From: Madurella fahalii | Taxonomy: Eukaryota; Ascomycota; Sordariomycetes; Sordariales | NCBI GenBank assembly: GCA_029876055.1 | Contig: CM056879.1 | Location: forward strand, 2,232,001-2,296,000 | Length of the DNA stretch: 64,000 nt | Direction of reading: 5' to 3' | Shown here: positions 42,818 to 55,679 of the stretch, piece after piece | Layout of the letters: each line of letters begins with the position of its first letter | Numbering within the stretch: position 1 is the stretch's first letter | Notes under the pieces: model-generated | What the model was told of the DNA's origin: nothing | The model's input: only the letters and a program-made list of their open reading frames with translations | Databases searched by the model: none | Position numbers and translations under genes: made by a program

Positions 42818-45800
42818 CCAGGCGCCTCCATCCCGGGTATGCGGGATCGCGGAGAAAATGCGGCCCTGTGCCTGGCGTGTACAATGTCATCTCTTTGCCC
42901 GGAGAAATTAATCATGGGTCGAGTGCATATTGGGCTGTCGTCAACGACCAGAGCCCGCCTGGCTTATCCAATCCTCGGGGCGGAACGGAGGCGGCGGCGA
43001 ACCTTACAGCCTCTGGTTATTGTGGGCGGAGTGGAACATTCCCCGCATCTTCCGCCTCCGCGCTCCATCCTTGCGACCGGGGAGGGAGGGGAACCGTACC
43101 CCCAGCCTGGGGGTTCGCCATGGTCCAATGGTTGCCAGGGCCACCATGTGTTTGTGTTTGCCATAGCCAGCCATGTGGTGGGCAGAAGTGCCATGTGGCG
43201 GCAGAAGGGCCAGCGCGGAACGCCCTACCTTGGCACTTTGGAAGATGGGGGCTATCCTTCTGCTTCTAAGCCCGTGTGGTTCCAGGGGGAATTGGGGGCA
43301 GATTGGGGTAATATGGTTATTTGCCGGCGCATTCGCTGATCAAACGCGGCCCCTATTTTCTCGGGTCCTACTTCGACCCCCGATTGGCACGGCCTGGCGG
43401 GACACTGCCGAATGCAGCCACGGTGCCCCAGCCCCGATCGTGTAAGTGAGATGGGATTGCAGCCCTGATGAGCTTAGTATTCTCCTTATTATCCTTCTAC
43501 CCTCTGCTTGTGCATTTGCCTCGACCCTGTTCGTTTCTTCACGCTTATACGTGGAAAATCTCCGCCACCACGGGTAGCATCGCACGTTGTCTTGGCTCGT
43601 GATGATGTAAAAGCAATATTCGGGTATCTGGGATTCTCCCAAGCTCCCTCAAGCTCTTCCCCCAGGCTTAGTCTCTCGGACACCATAGAGGCGGCCCTTC
43701 ATCTCGTTCTAGCTGGTGCGGAGCGCAACCATCCTTTTGCTGTACCCCTTCTTGGCCATCATTTCCCCCTTTGGCGATGGCTTTCTCGCACAGAGCGTAG
43801 AGAAAGGCCCCGAGTCAGCCATGTTCCGCCAAGCACTTGACAGATCCCGTGGTGACACCGAGCCTCACGGCAAAAATCGATGCCACCCCGCGGCCGGAGA
43901 TTTTGGCTGCCAAGTAGCTACCCCAGACTGACTAATTGGGGTGCCAATAGTGCCGACATGTTGCATTGAGAAGTGGGCAAGGTCCTTGACCGCGCAACGT
44001 CAGAGGGTTGCTCCAATGCGCTCCTTACCCCTACTACTGCACCCCATACTTGGCATCCAAGAGGGCTGGAAGAATCTAGGCATTTTCCTGATCGCAACGT
44101 CATTCTCTAGCTCGCTGCTACTTCGGCGTAGCTGTAAAAACCAGGATTGCGTTTTACGGGGCGATGAACTTGGTTGTGATTTACTAGGTCGTTCAATGGA
44201 AGGGGTGAATAATACTAACTACATTGCGAGCTGCACTACAGGCTCCGGACGCGCTCTGTCCGGAGGGGACGGGAGCCGGAAGGCAATGAGCTATGATCTG
44301 CAAAGGACTAGTAGCAAGCCTGCCAAGTTGCTGAACTCACCGTGGTTGAAAATGGGCGACTCGAAAAGCTTGGGTAAAATAGGCGAACCATTATTACAGT
44401 CAAAGTTCCTGGCAGTGCTCGAAGATGGTAACATGCTGAGGCCACGCACACAATGTAGTCTTCCCAGGTCCCGCGTAGCTGCTACTGACCGTCTTCGAGT
44501 TGCCTCGCTACTGGCATTGCCAGTGCCATGTTACTAGCTCGAGACATTGTCTTGCAATTCCTTGTTTCATCATTATCTACTCCTCATAAGGACAGCCTAC
44601 TATAGAATGGATGCAATTCCATCACGTTTTGGAGCATTCAAAGTAGTTCAAGCTATCGCCCAGCCTTCGTAGGATGGCTCGGCGCCCACCAAGTCCAATA
44701 TCAAAGCTATGCTTAGATCCTATGTCCTGATAGATCGTCATACGGGTGTAGCGATCTAAGAAGCTGCTGAAGGAATGGAGGTCGGCAAGACTTCTGATCT
44801 AGTCGGTCGATTGGGAGGGGTTTGTTCTTTGCGGATTCTGAATTCGCGCGCTGAGTTTCTCACTGGTTGGCGAGGTAGGTGCGCTCTCGATTTGACGTTG
44901 CGGTTACTGATTTGTCTATGATAGTACCGGGGTATTTGGTGGCTGTTATAGATATTATGATGTGTTTGATCAGCTGCGTTGATGCGTTGAGCTACTGCTA
45001 GGAGAGGATGTAAGTATGGCTCAAGCGCATACACTCTTCATGCCTACCCACAAAAACGCCTATACTTAGTTACTACCATTCGGAGACCCTGCAGGCAAGG
45101 TGAGATGTCTACACCGAGTCATATGAGTTCCGCTGTGATTACCGGTCAGGATTACGGTTCCTGGCCGCACCGATAGGCGTGGGCCGGGCATTGATCGCCT
45201 CTCAGGTCGCTGCCGTCCGTCCCCCAATTTAGGCGCCAGCTTCCTCCAGATTCGGTCTTGCCCTCACTTCTTACCGTACCCCATACTTGGCATTCAGGCA
45301 GCTGAGAAGATCGACGCTGCTTGGTCGAGACGCCTATCTCTATTTACTTATTTCTTCAGTATTCCATCTATTGAAAGCATGAGTGCAAAGTTCCAGACTT
45401 ATCGTTCGGTCACTTCGACATGCGTAGGAACTGTCGATCCCCCCGCTTAAGAGCTATTCCGGGCAGCAGTTGATCTTCGATATAGCCGCCAATATAGACC
45501 GAACCCTGGCTTGTCAGCGGCATCCTTACGTCCAGATTGGTATGCGGGGAATGTGCGCTATAGCCAGAGATTGACGGTTTTGTGGACAGCCACATCCACT
45601 GCACCCCTCGGCCGCTGGAGAATTCGCGTCTGAGCCGACCGAGAAGGTAGACAAAGTCGTTCCACTCACTCATTCATTTTCCTTAGTGCGGTTACCACCA
45701 AATATCGCTCTTGAATTACACCGGTATGCAATGCTCGGCTGATGGTGCCCTCGCTTCAACCCATCCGCTCAGCCAAGATATACCATCCGCGGAATCCCAC

Positions 45801-45840
45801 CAGCCAGAACACCGTCTTGCTTCCTTTGGGCACCGCAAAA
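42818..45840. other. 3-kb region without a firm gene
   Basis: The largest gap in the gene-dense half. Open frames lack motifs. A minus-strand frame with a true ATG (45410..45673, 87 residues, starting MSEWNDFVYLLGRLRREFSS) is intact but has no recognised family; I would treat it as hypothetical only. Confidence 0.4.
45410..45673 (-). CDS. Small hypothetical protein (weak support)
   Basis: 87 codons from ATG to stop without an intron. It contains QWMWLSTKPSISGYS and VYIGGYIEDQLLPGIALKRG. It has no signal peptide, membrane helix or known motif. It could be a relic or a chance frame; it is listed because it is intact and has a varied amino-acid make-up unlike the GC-driven shadow frames nearby. 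Confidence 0.2.
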   Translation of the reverse strand: MSEWNDFVYLLGRLRREFSSGRGVQWMWLSTKPSISGYSAHSPHTNLDVRMPLTSQGSVYIGGYIEDQLLPGIALKRGDRQFLRMSK

Positions 45841-46961
45841 ATGTCCGTCACGGTACCGATGCTGCGCTTGGCGGGCTTGGCGGCCCTCGTCCTCTCGGGG
45901 CCGGCGCTTGCCCACGGCGGACTGGCCAACTACACGGTTGGTGAGACGTGGTACAGAGGGTGAGTCGTAGTAGTTCGCTCCCCACGGACGGAAGAGTCGG
46001 CATCGCCAACAGCATTTCCTCTCACCCCTCTCCCCCATCACACTCCGTTCCGGGTAAGCGAAAGTGAAGCGAGGCAGAGCCAAGCTGATGCGAGAGATCT
46101 GGAAATCCCCGCCTTAGCTACGACCCCGACACGCCCGCCGAGGACCAGCTCGGCCAAGAATGGATGGTCCAGCGCCAGTGGGCAACCATCGACCCCATCT
46201 TTAGCGTCGCCGACAAGCACATCGCCTGCAACAACCCCGGCACGGCGCCACCCTCGTACATCCCCATCCGCGCGGGCGAGGACATCACCGCCGTGTACTG
46301 GTACTGGCTGCACCCCGTGGGGCCCATGACGGCTTGGCTGGCGCGGTGCGAGACGGACTGTGCCGAAGTGGACGTTAACGAAGTGGAATGGTTCAAGATT
46401 TGGGAGGCGGGGCTGCTGGAGGGGCCTAACTTGGCCGAGGGGATGTGGTATCAGAAGCAGTTCCAGAAGTGGGATGGCAGTCCGGCGCTGTGGCCTGTCA
46501 CGATTCCGAGCAGACTGAAGGCCGGGTTGTATATGATTCGGCATGAGATCCTGTCGATTCATGTTGACAATCGACCGCAGTTTTATCCCGAATGTGCACA
46601 TTTGAACGTTACGGGAGACGGGGACGCGTTCCCGCCGGCGGAGTATTTGATGAAGTTTCCCGGGGCCTATGATGAAAATGGTGAGTGACTCGGGAATTAT
46701 TGAAGCAGCTGGGCAATGCTGACTCGGACACAGATCCGTCAATCAAGATTGACATATACTCGGAAGAGAGCCAGCACACGGCGGTAGGGACCGGGTGTTT
46801 TCTCGCATCTTTAAGCCGCGCTAACTGAATGGGCAGAATTATACGATTCCTGGAGGGCCGATATGGGATGGGTGAGTCCCAGTGTTGTTTCATCTGTATT
46901 TCTGGCAGGGAAGCTGTTTAGGGGCTAACATCAACCGAACAGCTTTGAAGAAAACGAGTAG
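45841..46961 (+). CDS. AA9 lytic polysaccharide monooxygenase
   Basis: Five exons (45841..45959, 46118..46680, 46734..46783, 46837..46871, 46943..46961) give 261 residues in phase. The leader MSVTVPMLRLAGLAALVLSG PALA is cut before HGGLANYTVG, so the mature protein starts with the His needed for the copper histidine brace. Further AA9 marks: PIRAGEDITAVYWYWLHPVG (second His region), LKAGLYMIRHEILSIH and RPQFYPECAHLNVTG with the axial Tyr. It oxidatively cleaves cellulose or a related polysaccharide outside the cell; the exact substrate cannot be told. It belongs to the subgroup opening HGGLANYTVG(E/D)TWYRGYDP. There is no carbohydrate-binding module. The gene is convergent with the ABC transporter gene, 155 bp apart. 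Exons 4 and 5 are only 35 and 19 bp. Confidence 0.92.
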
Positions 46962-47116
46962 TATTGCCCAGGTTGCTAGATCAACCCCAGGGCTACGTTC
47001 TGTAAATATCTAGTTCCCCACGTAAGGATCTGCAACTAAAACAAAAGCAGAGCTGTCCTAAGCTCAATGCAAGTACGGAATGCCCCTGGCGATCACCACT
47101 ACCTTCGTTTATCCCT

Positions 47117-50100
47117 CTACCAATTCCCCGGTGTCCCCTCGCCCTCCAACTTCCTAAGTGCCTCCTCCCTGAGTCTCACCACCTCCAACGCCCCTCCAAT
47201 ACCAAGACCACCATCCCGCTTGACACCCCTCCCGCCCCTCCTATCCCTCCCCACAGCGCCAGCCCAGACCCCGCCCCCAACCAGCCCCGCAAACTTCCCT
47301 CCCATCCTCACAAGCTCCTCATACCCCCCCTGCTCCACCACCACCCCGTTCTCGATCATCACGACCCGATCCGCAACCCTCATCATCTCCTCGCTATGCG
47401 TCACCACCACAACCGCCACGCCGTCCCCGCGGCCGCGGTTGCCGTCGACCAAGGCCTGGACGACCCGCCTGACGCCGTCGGCGGCCTCGGCGTCGAGCGC
47501 GCTGGTCGGCTCGTCGAGGACGAGCAGACGGGGCCGGCGGACCAGGGCGCGCGCGATGCACAGCCGCTGCGCCTGGCCGCCCGAGACCTGCTGGCCGCCC
47601 TCGCCGAGCGGCGTGGCGTAGCCGTGGGGCAGGGAGACGATGAAGTCGTGGATGCCGGCCTGCCTGGCGGCGAGGTGGACGTTGGCCGGGGCGGCGAGCG
47701 GCGAGGTCGGGCCCAGGCCGTAGGTGAGGTTGGCGAGGGCGGTGGCGGGGAAGAGGAAGGGCGTCTGCGGCACGTAGGCGAGGTGGGCGCGCAACGAGCG
47801 CGTGGAGAGCGCGGAGCACGCGTGCGAGCCGAAGGTGAGTGCGCTGCTGGTAGCGCTGGGGCTGTGGCTGTGGCTGGGGCTGGCACTGGTATTAGTACTG
47901 GTGCGGGATGGCGGAAGGGGGAAGTAGATCTTGTTTGGGGAGGTGGGGAATTCCAAGACGGGGGAAGGGAGGGAGATTTCTGGGCGACAGGAGGGGAGGG
48001 GCCTGGTTCTGGTTTTAGGGAGTGGTCGGACGGAGCTGGTTGTGTCGTCATCCTCTGTTCCTTGCCCAGGGTCGTACAGCCGCAGCAGCAGCGCGGCGAT
48101 GGTGCTTTTGCCGCACCCGGAAGCGCCCACAATGGCAGTACAGGTCCCCGCGTCGATCTGTAGGTTGATATTCCGTAGGACCTGAGTTGACGGCGCGTCG
48201 GGGTACGCGAACCGCATGTTTGTCATGCGCACGGGGAACGGCGTTAGCAAACGCTTGCTACCCTGCGCCTCGTGGCTTGCCGTATGAGAAAGATTGGCGT
48301 AGTAGAGCATCTGCGTCGCGGTCACCTTGGCGGCGGCAATCTGCGGCACACTTGCAAGTAGCACAACTGCCGTACCGAGCGTGAAGAGAAGTAGATTGAT
48401 GATCCTGACGACGTCGGTAACAGTAGCGAGGCCTTCGCTTAGAATCTTGGAGCCGTAGAAGAAAACGAGCGATGTCAAGAAGAAGGCGATAGACTGTGAC
48501 AAGCCGAAGAAGATGCCCACAGATATCGCACGCTTGATGCCGAGAAGGTATGTAGCACGTTCCGAGCGCGAGTGCTTGTCAGAGAAGTATTGTTCGAGCG
48601 TTAGGGCGCGCACAACCCTGATGCTAGAGAAAGTTTCGCTAAAAATCGCGCCCGTTGATGTAGAAGCTTTATCGCAGATAGACTCCCACTTGTCGCTGAC
48701 AATGGCGTCGGCTCGCGCGGCCCCCAGCGCCACCGGCACCCCCGAGAGCGTCACCAGGGTAAGGTCCCATCGGATCACCAGTGCCCAGACTACGGAAGCA
48801 ATGATCATGGTGGAAACGCTCAGGAGAATGGGCACAAACATGCCAACGAGCTTGCGCATCTCCTCAGCGTTGCGATCAAGACATTGCGCGATGCGGCTCG
48901 GCGAGTGGCTTGCTTTGTCAAACCAGAACTTGGGCTGGCTGAGGATGCGCTTGACTGCCTCGGCACGGAGCATATCGATCCATTTCTGAGCCACTTTCTC
49001 CATGAAGTAATAGGCCAAGAAGGTGGAGGTCGCAGTAGTGACGGCGACAACGGTCAGGGAGACCGCCCACTTCGCACTTACTGCCTCACGCTCATCAGGG
49101 AGCCAGAAAGCGCTGAGCAGGTTGGCAAAAAGAAAGGCAAAGACGGGAGTGCCGGCCGCCATTACGAGACACAGGATAATACCGAGGATCAACTGTCCCT
49201 TGCCCTTGTTGTCTAGAGTCGGCCAGACCGTCTTCGAGATGCTCAGCATGGACGGCAGCTTGTGTCCCCTGGGCGGGTTCTCTTTATCCTTGGGCTTAGC
49301 GAGATGCTCGAGGAAGAACACTTCTAAAGAGTCCAGGGAAGTTTGGCTGTCTGCTGCCGACATTTTCTGGTGAACCTGACGCGCATTCGGCACTCTGCTG
49401 GTTTGCACCTCTCGGCCTGCCTGCGTGACGATGCGCATGCTTGACGCTTGGCTTGTCCTGCGGGAGGTAGGCCGAGCGCGGATGAAGGTTCTTCTGGCAC
49501 GCGCCGGCTCCGCCCTCCATGGACTAGCTTGAAAAAGCCCCCAGGATATTCGACTATCCCTAAAGCTGCCGCGAAAGAAAATGCTACTACGTCTCGCCTT
49601 CTCAACCCCTTCGTCATCGGAGAACCCGTAGTCGGATACAAGATCACTCTCGCTGATGTCGGAACCGGCGGGGGAGTGAGAATCGTCCGATGAGGTGATT
49701 AACGAAGCAAAGAGCCCGCTTCCGTCCTTGGAAATCTCCTCTCTGAGCCCTTGCTGTACAACACGGCCCTCTGCGAGGACATAGACATACTCACCATCCT
49801 CGATTTGGCCGACGTCGTGCGTGATGATAATGGTGGTTTTACCTTTCCTCCAGATTCGAATGGCCTCCATGATCAACGACCTGCTCATCGGATCCAGCCA
49901 GCTAGTGATTTCGTCGAGAATTAATACAGGCGGATCGCGGATTTTCGCCCTAGCAAGAGCGAGCCGCTGCTTCTGCCCGCCGCTGAGGTTGTACCCGCCT
50001 GGCCCGACCTTGGTTTTGAGCCCGTCAGGCATGCCGGCAATGGTAGACTGGAGAAGAGCCATGCTGCAGGCGTCTTGAACCGTTTGAAAGGAGACATTGT

Positions 50101-51203
50101 CCCGGCCTGGCGCGTTAAAGGCAATGTTCTGGAAGAAGCTGTCGTTGAAGAGAATGCTGGATTGTTGGACCAGGGTGATGTTGCGGCGGAGCCATTCAAG
50201 ATCCAAAGTTGCAATCGGGTTGCCGTCGACGGTGATCTGCCCGCTCAGAGGCTCGTAGAACCTCACGAGGAGGCTGCCCAATGTGCTCTTTCCGGAGCCG
50301 CTTCTACCGACAACGAAGGTGAGCTGCCCGGGATAGAACCGTAGGGTGCATGACTTGAGAACTGTCTGGGTCGGGTTGGACGGATACGCGAAGCTGATCT
50401 ATGCAATGCTTAGTCAAATGCCATGGTCCACTGAGGATCGAGATACTGACGTTGGTCATCTTGATATCCCCTGAACACCGCGAAGGCCTGCGCCACCCAG
50501 TGGTCTTATCCATCTGTTGGTCACCTTCCTCCTGTTCAGTCACCAAGCCTTGAAGACTCCGCCCAGCAACCATGCCTTTGGCAAGAACAAGCCACATCGG
50601 GCCCAGCGCCTCGAGGGCCTGAAACGCAACCAATGCCGCATAAAAGGTGGTCAACGCGGTTCCCGGCGTGAGCTCCCCCTTGCCGACGAGAATGATGGCA
50701 AAATAAAAGCCAAGCACGAAAAGCATGATCATCCACAGCTTGACGTAGCTCATCTGCGCGCAGTTGCAGAGGACCTGCCGGGAATAGTAATTTGCCGCCC
50801 TCCGAATCGCCGCGGTGAACTGGAAAACCTCGTGATCCTCAGCATTATACACCTTGACGATGTCGATGGCCGTGGTAGCGGCGATCAGGGACTGGGACGC
50901 CTGCGCGAGCTCCCACCTCTGCGCCTCGATGGCCGAATCAACGAACCGACCAATCCCCCAGAAGATAACCGCAGCGGGCACACCCGTCGTGAGCATGACT
51001 AGCGTGAGCTTGAACGAAAAGACAAACGCCACCACGATGCACGCGCCAAACACGAACAAGTCGTAGACGAAAAGCGCCAGGATCTGCGACGTGGCCGTTT
51101 GCAGCTCCCTCGTCTGTCTGTAGCAGGAACCGTCAGTCAGAATCGCCTCCATCTCCTTCCCCTTTCACAACCAAAACTCCCCAAAAATCCAACCATACCC
51201 CAT

Positions 51204-51234
<31 letters not shown>

Positions 51235-51856
51235 AAAAAATAAAAATAAAAAAATAAAAAAATAAAAAAGAGAGAGCAACTTACGACAAAACCCCCGCCA
51301 ACACCGCCCCAACCCCCTCCTCCCGCGCCTCAAACCAGCCCACCGCCCTCCTCATCAGCACAGCCCACACCGTCTCCCTAGCCTCCCTGGCCCTCAGCTG
51401 GCCGCCGACGACCCACAGCGCCACCTCCAGCGTCGAGAACACCCACATCCTGACGCCCAGCAGGACCATGTACACGGCCCAGCGGCAGATCTCGTCCAGG
51501 AACTCGCCGGGGGGCAAGCGGCCTGCGCCGCGGGCCGAGACGAGCTCGAAGATCTTGCCCAGGAAGACGACATACCCCGTGCGGCCCGCCGCGACGACGG
51601 CTGAGGACAGGATGGAGAGGACGAGTAAGGGGATGTGGCGGGGCGGGGTGAAGGCGAAGAGGTGGAGGAAGGTGGACCTGGCGGGTCTGGGTGATTTGGA
51701 TGTGCTGTTGTGGGTTGCCGTGATGGTGGTTGTGACTGTGCTCGGGTTGGTGAAGGGGTTTGCGCGGTACGGCTCGGAGGTTAGTTGGTTGAGATGGATG
51801 TCAGTGTGTTCGGAGGATGGCTTTGTGAACCATGGGGGGTTGGCTGGGGAGTCCAT
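47117..51856 (-). CDS. Full ABC transporter, ABCB type (Ste6/a-factor exporter-like)
   Basis: Exons 51285..51856, 50451..51117 and 47117..50398 give 1506 residues, arranged TMD1-NBD1-TMD2-NBD2. NBD1: Walker A VGRSGSGKSTLG, signature YNLSGGQKQRLAL, Walker B VLILDEITSWLD. NBD2: Walker A VGASGCGKSTIAA, signature QVSGGQAQRLCI, Walker B LLVLDEPTSALD, switch His VVTHSEEM. Both sites keep the catalytic Glu, so both may hydrolyse ATP. The architecture and divergent TMDs match Ste6-type exporters, which in yeast export the farnesylated a-factor; mating-pheromone export here is an inference. NBD2 carries a low-complexity insert of about 85 residues rich in Ser, Pro and Thr between Walker A and the Q-loop; an unrecognised intron is possible there but the frame is open. 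Intron 1 contains C and A homopolymers. Confidence 0.9.
51205..51242. repeat. Adjacent C and A homopolymers in ABC intron 1
   Basis: About 20 consecutive C followed by 17 A inside the intron at 51118..51284. On the coding strand this is T-rich then G-rich, upstream of the acceptor. Length is prone to sequencing and replication slippage. Confidence 0.6.
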
Positions 51857-52207
51857 GTTGGCGGTTGGTGGTTGGGAAATAAAAGAGAGAAACTGCTGCT
51901 TTCAACGCTTTAGAGTGGATGGGTTGGGTGATCGTGAGAAGCAGAGTGGAAATCCTCAAAGAAATACCTCGTACTTAGGCGAGGCAGAGATGGAGATAAT
52001 AGGACGTAGCCAATGTACTATGGAATGGGTACTAGGGGTCAGTAGCTCATGGGGAGAATAGGGGACTCGGTGTGGTGCAAGTCTTTGTGCGGGTTAGTAT
52101 TGTTCTTCAGAGGGACGTCTAGGGCAATGGCGGGAACAATATTAAGAGGCACAAAGCCACACATCAGCTCGAGGACCATGGACATGATTCAAAATTGTAC
52201 AGCATTC

Positions 52208-52900
52208 TCATGCACTAGACTTGGATGCCTCGGCTTTCTCTTGTTGGGCCTTCTCGTAGATCCAGTCGTTCAGGCCGAGCCGGTTCCTGCAAAGGAGTCA
52301 GCACTCAATTTTGCTAGCACAAGGATACGCGGCATTTACCTTGCGATCTCGACGGCATAAAACTGCATTCTTGGAACTGTGCATTGTTAGCATCTCCGTC
52401 GCAATGCCGCCTGCCCTACGTGCCAACCCACCGAAAATGGTCTCCTCCTGCCCATACTCGAACTTGGGATTGGAGCGTAGGATGGTTCCGAAGTTGTAGT
52501 CGTCCACCTTCTTCTCGTATGCCATCATAAAGTTGCGCCACTTCTCCTTGCCCGACTTGCTCTTCATCTCGTCCTCGTCGATGGTGGCGGCCGGGTCGAA
52601 CTCGGGGAAGTCGCGCTTGAGGTGGTCATAGATCTCGTCGTCCATCTTGGTCAGGCGCAGCGACGAGCCCTTGACGTTTCCCAGGATGGCCCAGTACGTC
52701 TGCATGTGCTGGACCACCTTGACGGCGAACTGCTTCTCGATCTACAGAACGAAAGTGTCAACGTTTTCCTGGCGACAGTAATGCGCCGTGAAGAACAGGG
52801 GTGGAGGAGAGGGGTTCAAAGGAAGGAATCGGGGCAGTCGCACATCCTCGAGGTTGTCGGCCTCCTCGGCGTTGAACTTTTTAGGAACTGGCGCCGACAT
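52208..52900 (-). CDS. PBDC1 / Chp1 (YPL225W) family protein
   Basis: Four exons (52844..52900, 52432..52741, 52340..52376, 52208..52286) give 160 residues in phase. The sequence contains EKQFAVKVVQHMQTYWAIL, LRLTKMDDEIYDHLKRDFPE, KEKWRNFMMAYEKKVDDYNF and RMQFYAVEIARNRLGLNDWI. These are the diagnostic blocks of the PBDC1 family, whose yeast member YPL225W (Chp1) is reported to be a ribosome-associated chaperone for nascent eEF1A. The C-terminus is Lys/Glu-rich. No signal peptide, so cytosolic. Introns of 49-102 bp each restore a conserved block (ETIFVPRMQFY across intron 2). The older name polysaccharide biosynthesis domain is misleading. Confidence 0.9.
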
Positions 52901-54065
52901 TGCGATAGCTGATGGCTGTCTGCCCAAGCCAAGTTACGATGCGCGACCAAAGAGCTTCCACAGCTGCAGCACAGCGCAGCGCAGGATGGTGGGGTGAGGA
53001 TTTCGCGGGGTTGATAACCTGCGGGCGGGCGTCATGCTTTATCGATAAGAAAATTGCTTTTGTGCCAAGACATCGTCTCCCACCCTCTCTTTCTGCAGTC
53101 TTCGATGGGTGAAGTGCAGCACCGTATGCAAGGCTCCCGTAAATGGCGGCAGGAGGCAGGATCTTGGCTTGTCTTAGGTCATGTGTCTGGGCTCTGCACC
53201 ATTCTCAGGTTGCCATGCTATCTGTGTTGGCAGTGTCGGAATGGAAACCGGCTTGTTTATTTGCGTCAGGGGGTGGTCATGTCATGTGCAGGTAGCTGTT
53301 GGTGTGTTGCGGGTGTCCATAGTCTTGGGCCCCGCCGAACTCGTACGTGGATGCTTGATGTTCGTGTTTGTTATAAACCATAATTATCTGTTCCACCCGG
53401 TAGCCTTGTGCTTGTGTAAACACCAAACATTTCTGATCTGCATCGGAGCCAACGGCCAAGCTGGCTTCATTCGCCAACCGTTGCACAGCGCTCGTTGTCA
53501 AAATGATCCCCGTCCTCCGGGCCTTGACATATGTCTACTCGCACCTTCCTGTCTGTTCCATGGCTTAGCCCTGATTATGGAAACCGCAAATGAGGGTTGC
53601 CTCTTGGAGCTAAAAACTGAAGCCCGCTAGAAAAGACGGCGCTGAGATCAGTCGTCGCCTGCCGTGTCCAAACGTCCAACACCTAATTCTGCGCCTGTTT
53701 GCGTCAATTTCACGTACCATGGCACCAAGAATTGTACGGCAGGGCGTTTAATACATACCTTGAGACCAGAAGCCCACCCTTCGACTATTCGACAATCACA
53801 ACACTGACACTCAAGCCAACGCCAGGTCCAGTCAGAATTACAAGCACCTTGACCGCCAAGTAACGGCCCTCAATCCTGCAGTCGAGACATCAGTATTTAG
53901 AAAAATTAGGGTTCCGGGCGAGAATCCGAGCTCGACACCGAGTTCTTCGCGCACGGCCATAAATCCTCTAGCCGCAGGTGGGCAGTGGGCTCTGAGTCGT
54001 CTGTGCTAGTTTGGAGGGACACTTCACACTTTGACAATCCCACGTAGAAATCTTCGCCTGGTTTC
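52901..54065. other. Divergent intergenic region
   Basis: Between the PBDC1-like gene and the next plus-strand gene. Open frames have no recognised motif and most start at non-ATG codons. Confidence 0.4.
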
Positions 54066-55679
54066 ATGGCTGCCTCGGCTTCTCCATCCATATCGTCGGT
54101 CAGTGCGCCTCTCGGTTGTGTCTCTGGCCCGGAAGGCCCCCCTCCATGGGACCGCACAGTTGAAGTATTCTGGGCCAAGAAAAGCTCCGCCTGCAGAACC
54201 GCAGACGGGGAAGATGGGGTCGCCTTCAAACGGAATTGCATGCGCCTGGCATGCGAGGGCGCGATGCCTCCAGCCAAAGGAAACACCTGGACAGGAGGAA
54301 CCGCAATCAGCGAGGCAAAGGACATCTACCAGGGGCGGGTACGGAACCGCTTGATCAACAGCACAGCCAGATATTTCCGGCTCCCAGACAACGTCCGTTT
54401 CATGGTCATGAAACACGTCTTGCAGCATCACGACCGTGACGACAAGGCAATCCGGATGAACAGCCCATTATATCTTCAACCCGTCTGGCCAATCAATAGC
54501 AAGACAGGTCCCAAGCGCTGGTCAACAGACTATTTCGAGAGCCTGGAAACGGCTCTCTTCTCGCTCGCGCGCTACACCTCCGTCTGCTTCGCCATGCGAG
54601 CTGAAGTGCTGGCGACTCTGTTCCTCACCCGGCGGTTCCATGTGGTCTACTCCCCAATTATGACGGAGCGGATCCAGCCGGGTGCGGTGACCTTCATGAA
54701 CCACTTCGGTCCCCTAATGACGTCTATTATCATAGAGTTAGACTTCACGAAACAAGGCGGCGAGTGGCGTCCAGAAGCTGTGGGCGTCAATTCCCTTCCG
54801 GGATTGCGGAAGGTTGCCTGGCTCCTGGACAAGTTTGTAGACCAGCAATGGGTCGTATTTCCGAGAACTACGATCCGGGATCTGCGAGTGTTGGTGAGGA
54901 GGTATCATGGCTTCCGACCAGCGGCGGCCGAGTGGGGGACAAACAGATGCAGCTTTTCGCAGCTAGACCCGAACCCAGACGACGGTAAGCGTCTATCCCC
55001 GCGCCACTCCACAAGTCCAAACCACTAACCCCTTACAGTCCCCCTATGCATACCATACACCCCTGACTCACACATTGCGATGGTATTGAACCCGCTCAAG
55101 CGTCTCCGCTCACTAGTCGACAACCTCACCATAACCGGCGCCCCCCAGACCCTCGCCAGAGAACTCATCCTCGCCATATCAGGAAAAGACCATCCCCTCT
55201 GCTCAGAGGAGGTCAGGCAGCTGGAGCTCGACACCCACTGCACCTACCGCCACCCAGCGAGGGGGTACCCCCTCACCCCTAGCGCCGGCCAATCCTCCCT
55301 GCTTGACTTTGGCCCAGACAACGGGGGTTTACAACTCGTAAGACATGACAGGGATGGGGCGGAGTGGGAAGGAGAGTATGGCTGTCGGGCAATACATGGG
55401 GTAGACACTAACGCCGCCGCCGCTGCTGCTGCTGTCACTGGGAATAGTGGTAGTGGTAGAGGTGGTGGTAGTGATAGTGTAAGCACGTCAGTTGTGCGGC
55501 CTTCTACTGCTAAGGGAGAGGCACCGCTGTTGCTGGTGCAGCCTTTGACTTTGACTCCGGGTCGGATTGCGCAGAGGAAAGGCCGGAGTGATGAGGACGA
55601 GCATGAGCGATGGGTAAAGGGGCGTAAGGCTGCGAATAGGTTGAGTTTATCTGGGTTGTTTAGGTGGACGGAAGAGTAG
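54066..55679 (+). CDS. Conserved fungal protein of unknown function
   Basis: Exons 54066..54984 and 55039..55679 give 519 residues; the 54-bp intron (GTAAGC, CTAAC, TACAG) joins NPDD to VPLCIPYTPDSHIAMV. I do not recognise a named domain. The central part (YFRLPDNVRFMVMKHVLQHH) looks like the start of an F-box-like helix pair, LPDNVRFMVMKHVL being similar to LPxEIRxxIYxxLL, which is common in fungal proteins with this layout. A conserved-looking region follows: SIIIELDFTK, LLDKFVDQQWVVFPRT and NPLKRLRSLVDNLTI. The C-terminus has Ala8 and Gly/Ser runs. It has no signal peptide or membrane helix. An adaptor role would be an inference. Confidence 0.7.

Noticed and set aside
47396..48163. 255-codon plus-strand frame opposite ABC transporter NBD2
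   Set aside because: Shadow of the Walker/signature-bearing minus frame; no domain of its own.
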